Positions 6,422 through 6,830 of a stretch of DNA of 6,830 nt are shown in pieces. The DNA lies in assembly GCA_009925805.1 (NCBI GenBank), contig RFQF01000109.1, positions 1 through 6,830 on the forward strand. The letters run 5' to 3'. Below the pieces are notes generated by a model. It did not search any database, was not told the origin of the DNA, and saw only the letters and a list, made by a program, of their open reading frames with translations. Positions within the stretch are counted from its first letter, which is position 1. Each line of letters begins with the position of its first letter. A program made the translations under genes and the position numbers. This stretch comes from Flavobacteriia bacterium. Lineage in GTDB: Bacteria; Bacteroidota; Bacteroidia; Flavobacteriales_D; Crocinitomicaceae.

Positions 6422-6830
6422 ATGGACCATCGCTTATTAGCCTTTGAACGGCTGCTCAACATTATGGACGATTTGCGGGAAAAATGCCCCTGGGATCAAA
6501 AACAAACCTTTGAATCGCTTCGAAATCTTACCATCGAAGAAACCTACGAATTGGCAGATGCGATCACCAAAAATAACCTCCAGGAAATTAAAGGTGAACT
6601 GGGCGACCTCTTTCTTCACATGGTTTTTTATAGCAAGCTTGGCGAAGAAGTTGGGGCTTTCAATGTGAGTGATGTGTTGAATGGCATTTGCGAGAAATTA
6701 ATCCACCGTCATCCCCATATTTATGGCAATGTTACCGTCCAAAACGAGGAAGAAGTTAAAGCCAATTGGGAAAAACTAAAATTGAAAGAAGGCAAAAAAT
6801 CGGTACTGGAAGGTGTGCCTGCTTCCCTAC
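6422..6830 (+). CDS. mazG: Nucleoside triphosphate pyrophosphohydrolase MazG (5' part; runs off the right edge)
   Basis: The first 136 codons of a MazG-family all-alpha NTP pyrophosphatase, which hydrolyses (d)NTPs to monophosphates and pyrophosphate and removes abnormal nucleotides. The protein begins MDHRLLAFERLLNIMDDLRE. The signature CPWDQKQTFESLR (22-34), the metal-binding EETYE (39-43) and its partner ELGDLFLHMVF (59-69, E59 and D62), then KLIHRHPHIYG (92-102) and NWEKLKLKEGKKS (115-127) are all present and intact. Full-length bacterial MazG is about 260 residues, so roughly half is visible. The start at 6422 fits homologues, whose N-terminal helix resembles AFERLLNIMDDLR; M15 would be too short. 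It is transcribed divergently from the PagL-like operon and its -7 box almost touches the ATG. Confidence 0.95.
   Translation, partial: MDHRLLAFERLLNIMDDLREKCPWDQKQTFESLRNLTIEETYELADAITKNNLQEIKGELGDLFLHMVFYSKLGEEVGAFNVSDVLNGICEKLIHRHPHIYGNVTVQNEEEVKANWEKLKLKEGKKSVLEGVPASL

Overview
The window is ordinary chromosomal DNA of a member of the Bacteroidota, most likely Flavobacteriales or a close relative. The grounds are the protein types (a YfhO-type membrane protein, an NtrC-like regulator without a DNA-binding domain, a DUF2807 lipoprotein, a PagL-like outer-membrane protein) and the promoters: exact TAnnTTTG -7 boxes, the Bacteroidota housekeeping signature, precede all four divergently arranged genes, and no clear Shine-Dalgarno sequences are seen. 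Eight genes fill almost all of the window. There are no RNA genes, mobile elements, CRISPR arrays or non-coding gaps over 100 bases.

Left block (1-2899, minus strand): a tight operon reading pcm (protein-L-isoaspartate methyltransferase), then a sigma-54 activator-type response regulator, then a YfhO-family polytopic membrane protein cut by the left edge. The first junction is a TAATG overlap and the second a 12-base gap.

Middle (2900-4697): a 76-base divergent promoter region separates pcm from a plus-strand sugar-nucleotide epimerase of the WbpP type (UDP-GlcNAc/GalNAc C4-epimerase). The epimerase ends 12 bases inside the convergent gene for exodeoxyribonuclease III.

Right block (3930-6363, minus strand): a second operon reading a PagL-like lipid A deacylase homologue (broken in this sequence), a DUF2807 head-GIN lipoprotein (ATGA overlap), then xth. 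Another compact divergent promoter region (6364-6421) leads to a plus-strand mazG, cut by the right edge.

The main points are: (1) the PagL-like gene carries a +1 frame change right after its His-x-Ser motif and seems to lack some tens of codons there; (2) the -7 boxes of pcm, the PagL-like gene and mazG end only 8, 5 and 3 bases before the start codon, predicting leaderless or nearly leaderless mRNAs; (3) the NtrC-type regulator ends right after its AAA+ domain and has GAFTSA in place of GAFTGA. I do not see a novel defence, mobile or biosynthetic system here.
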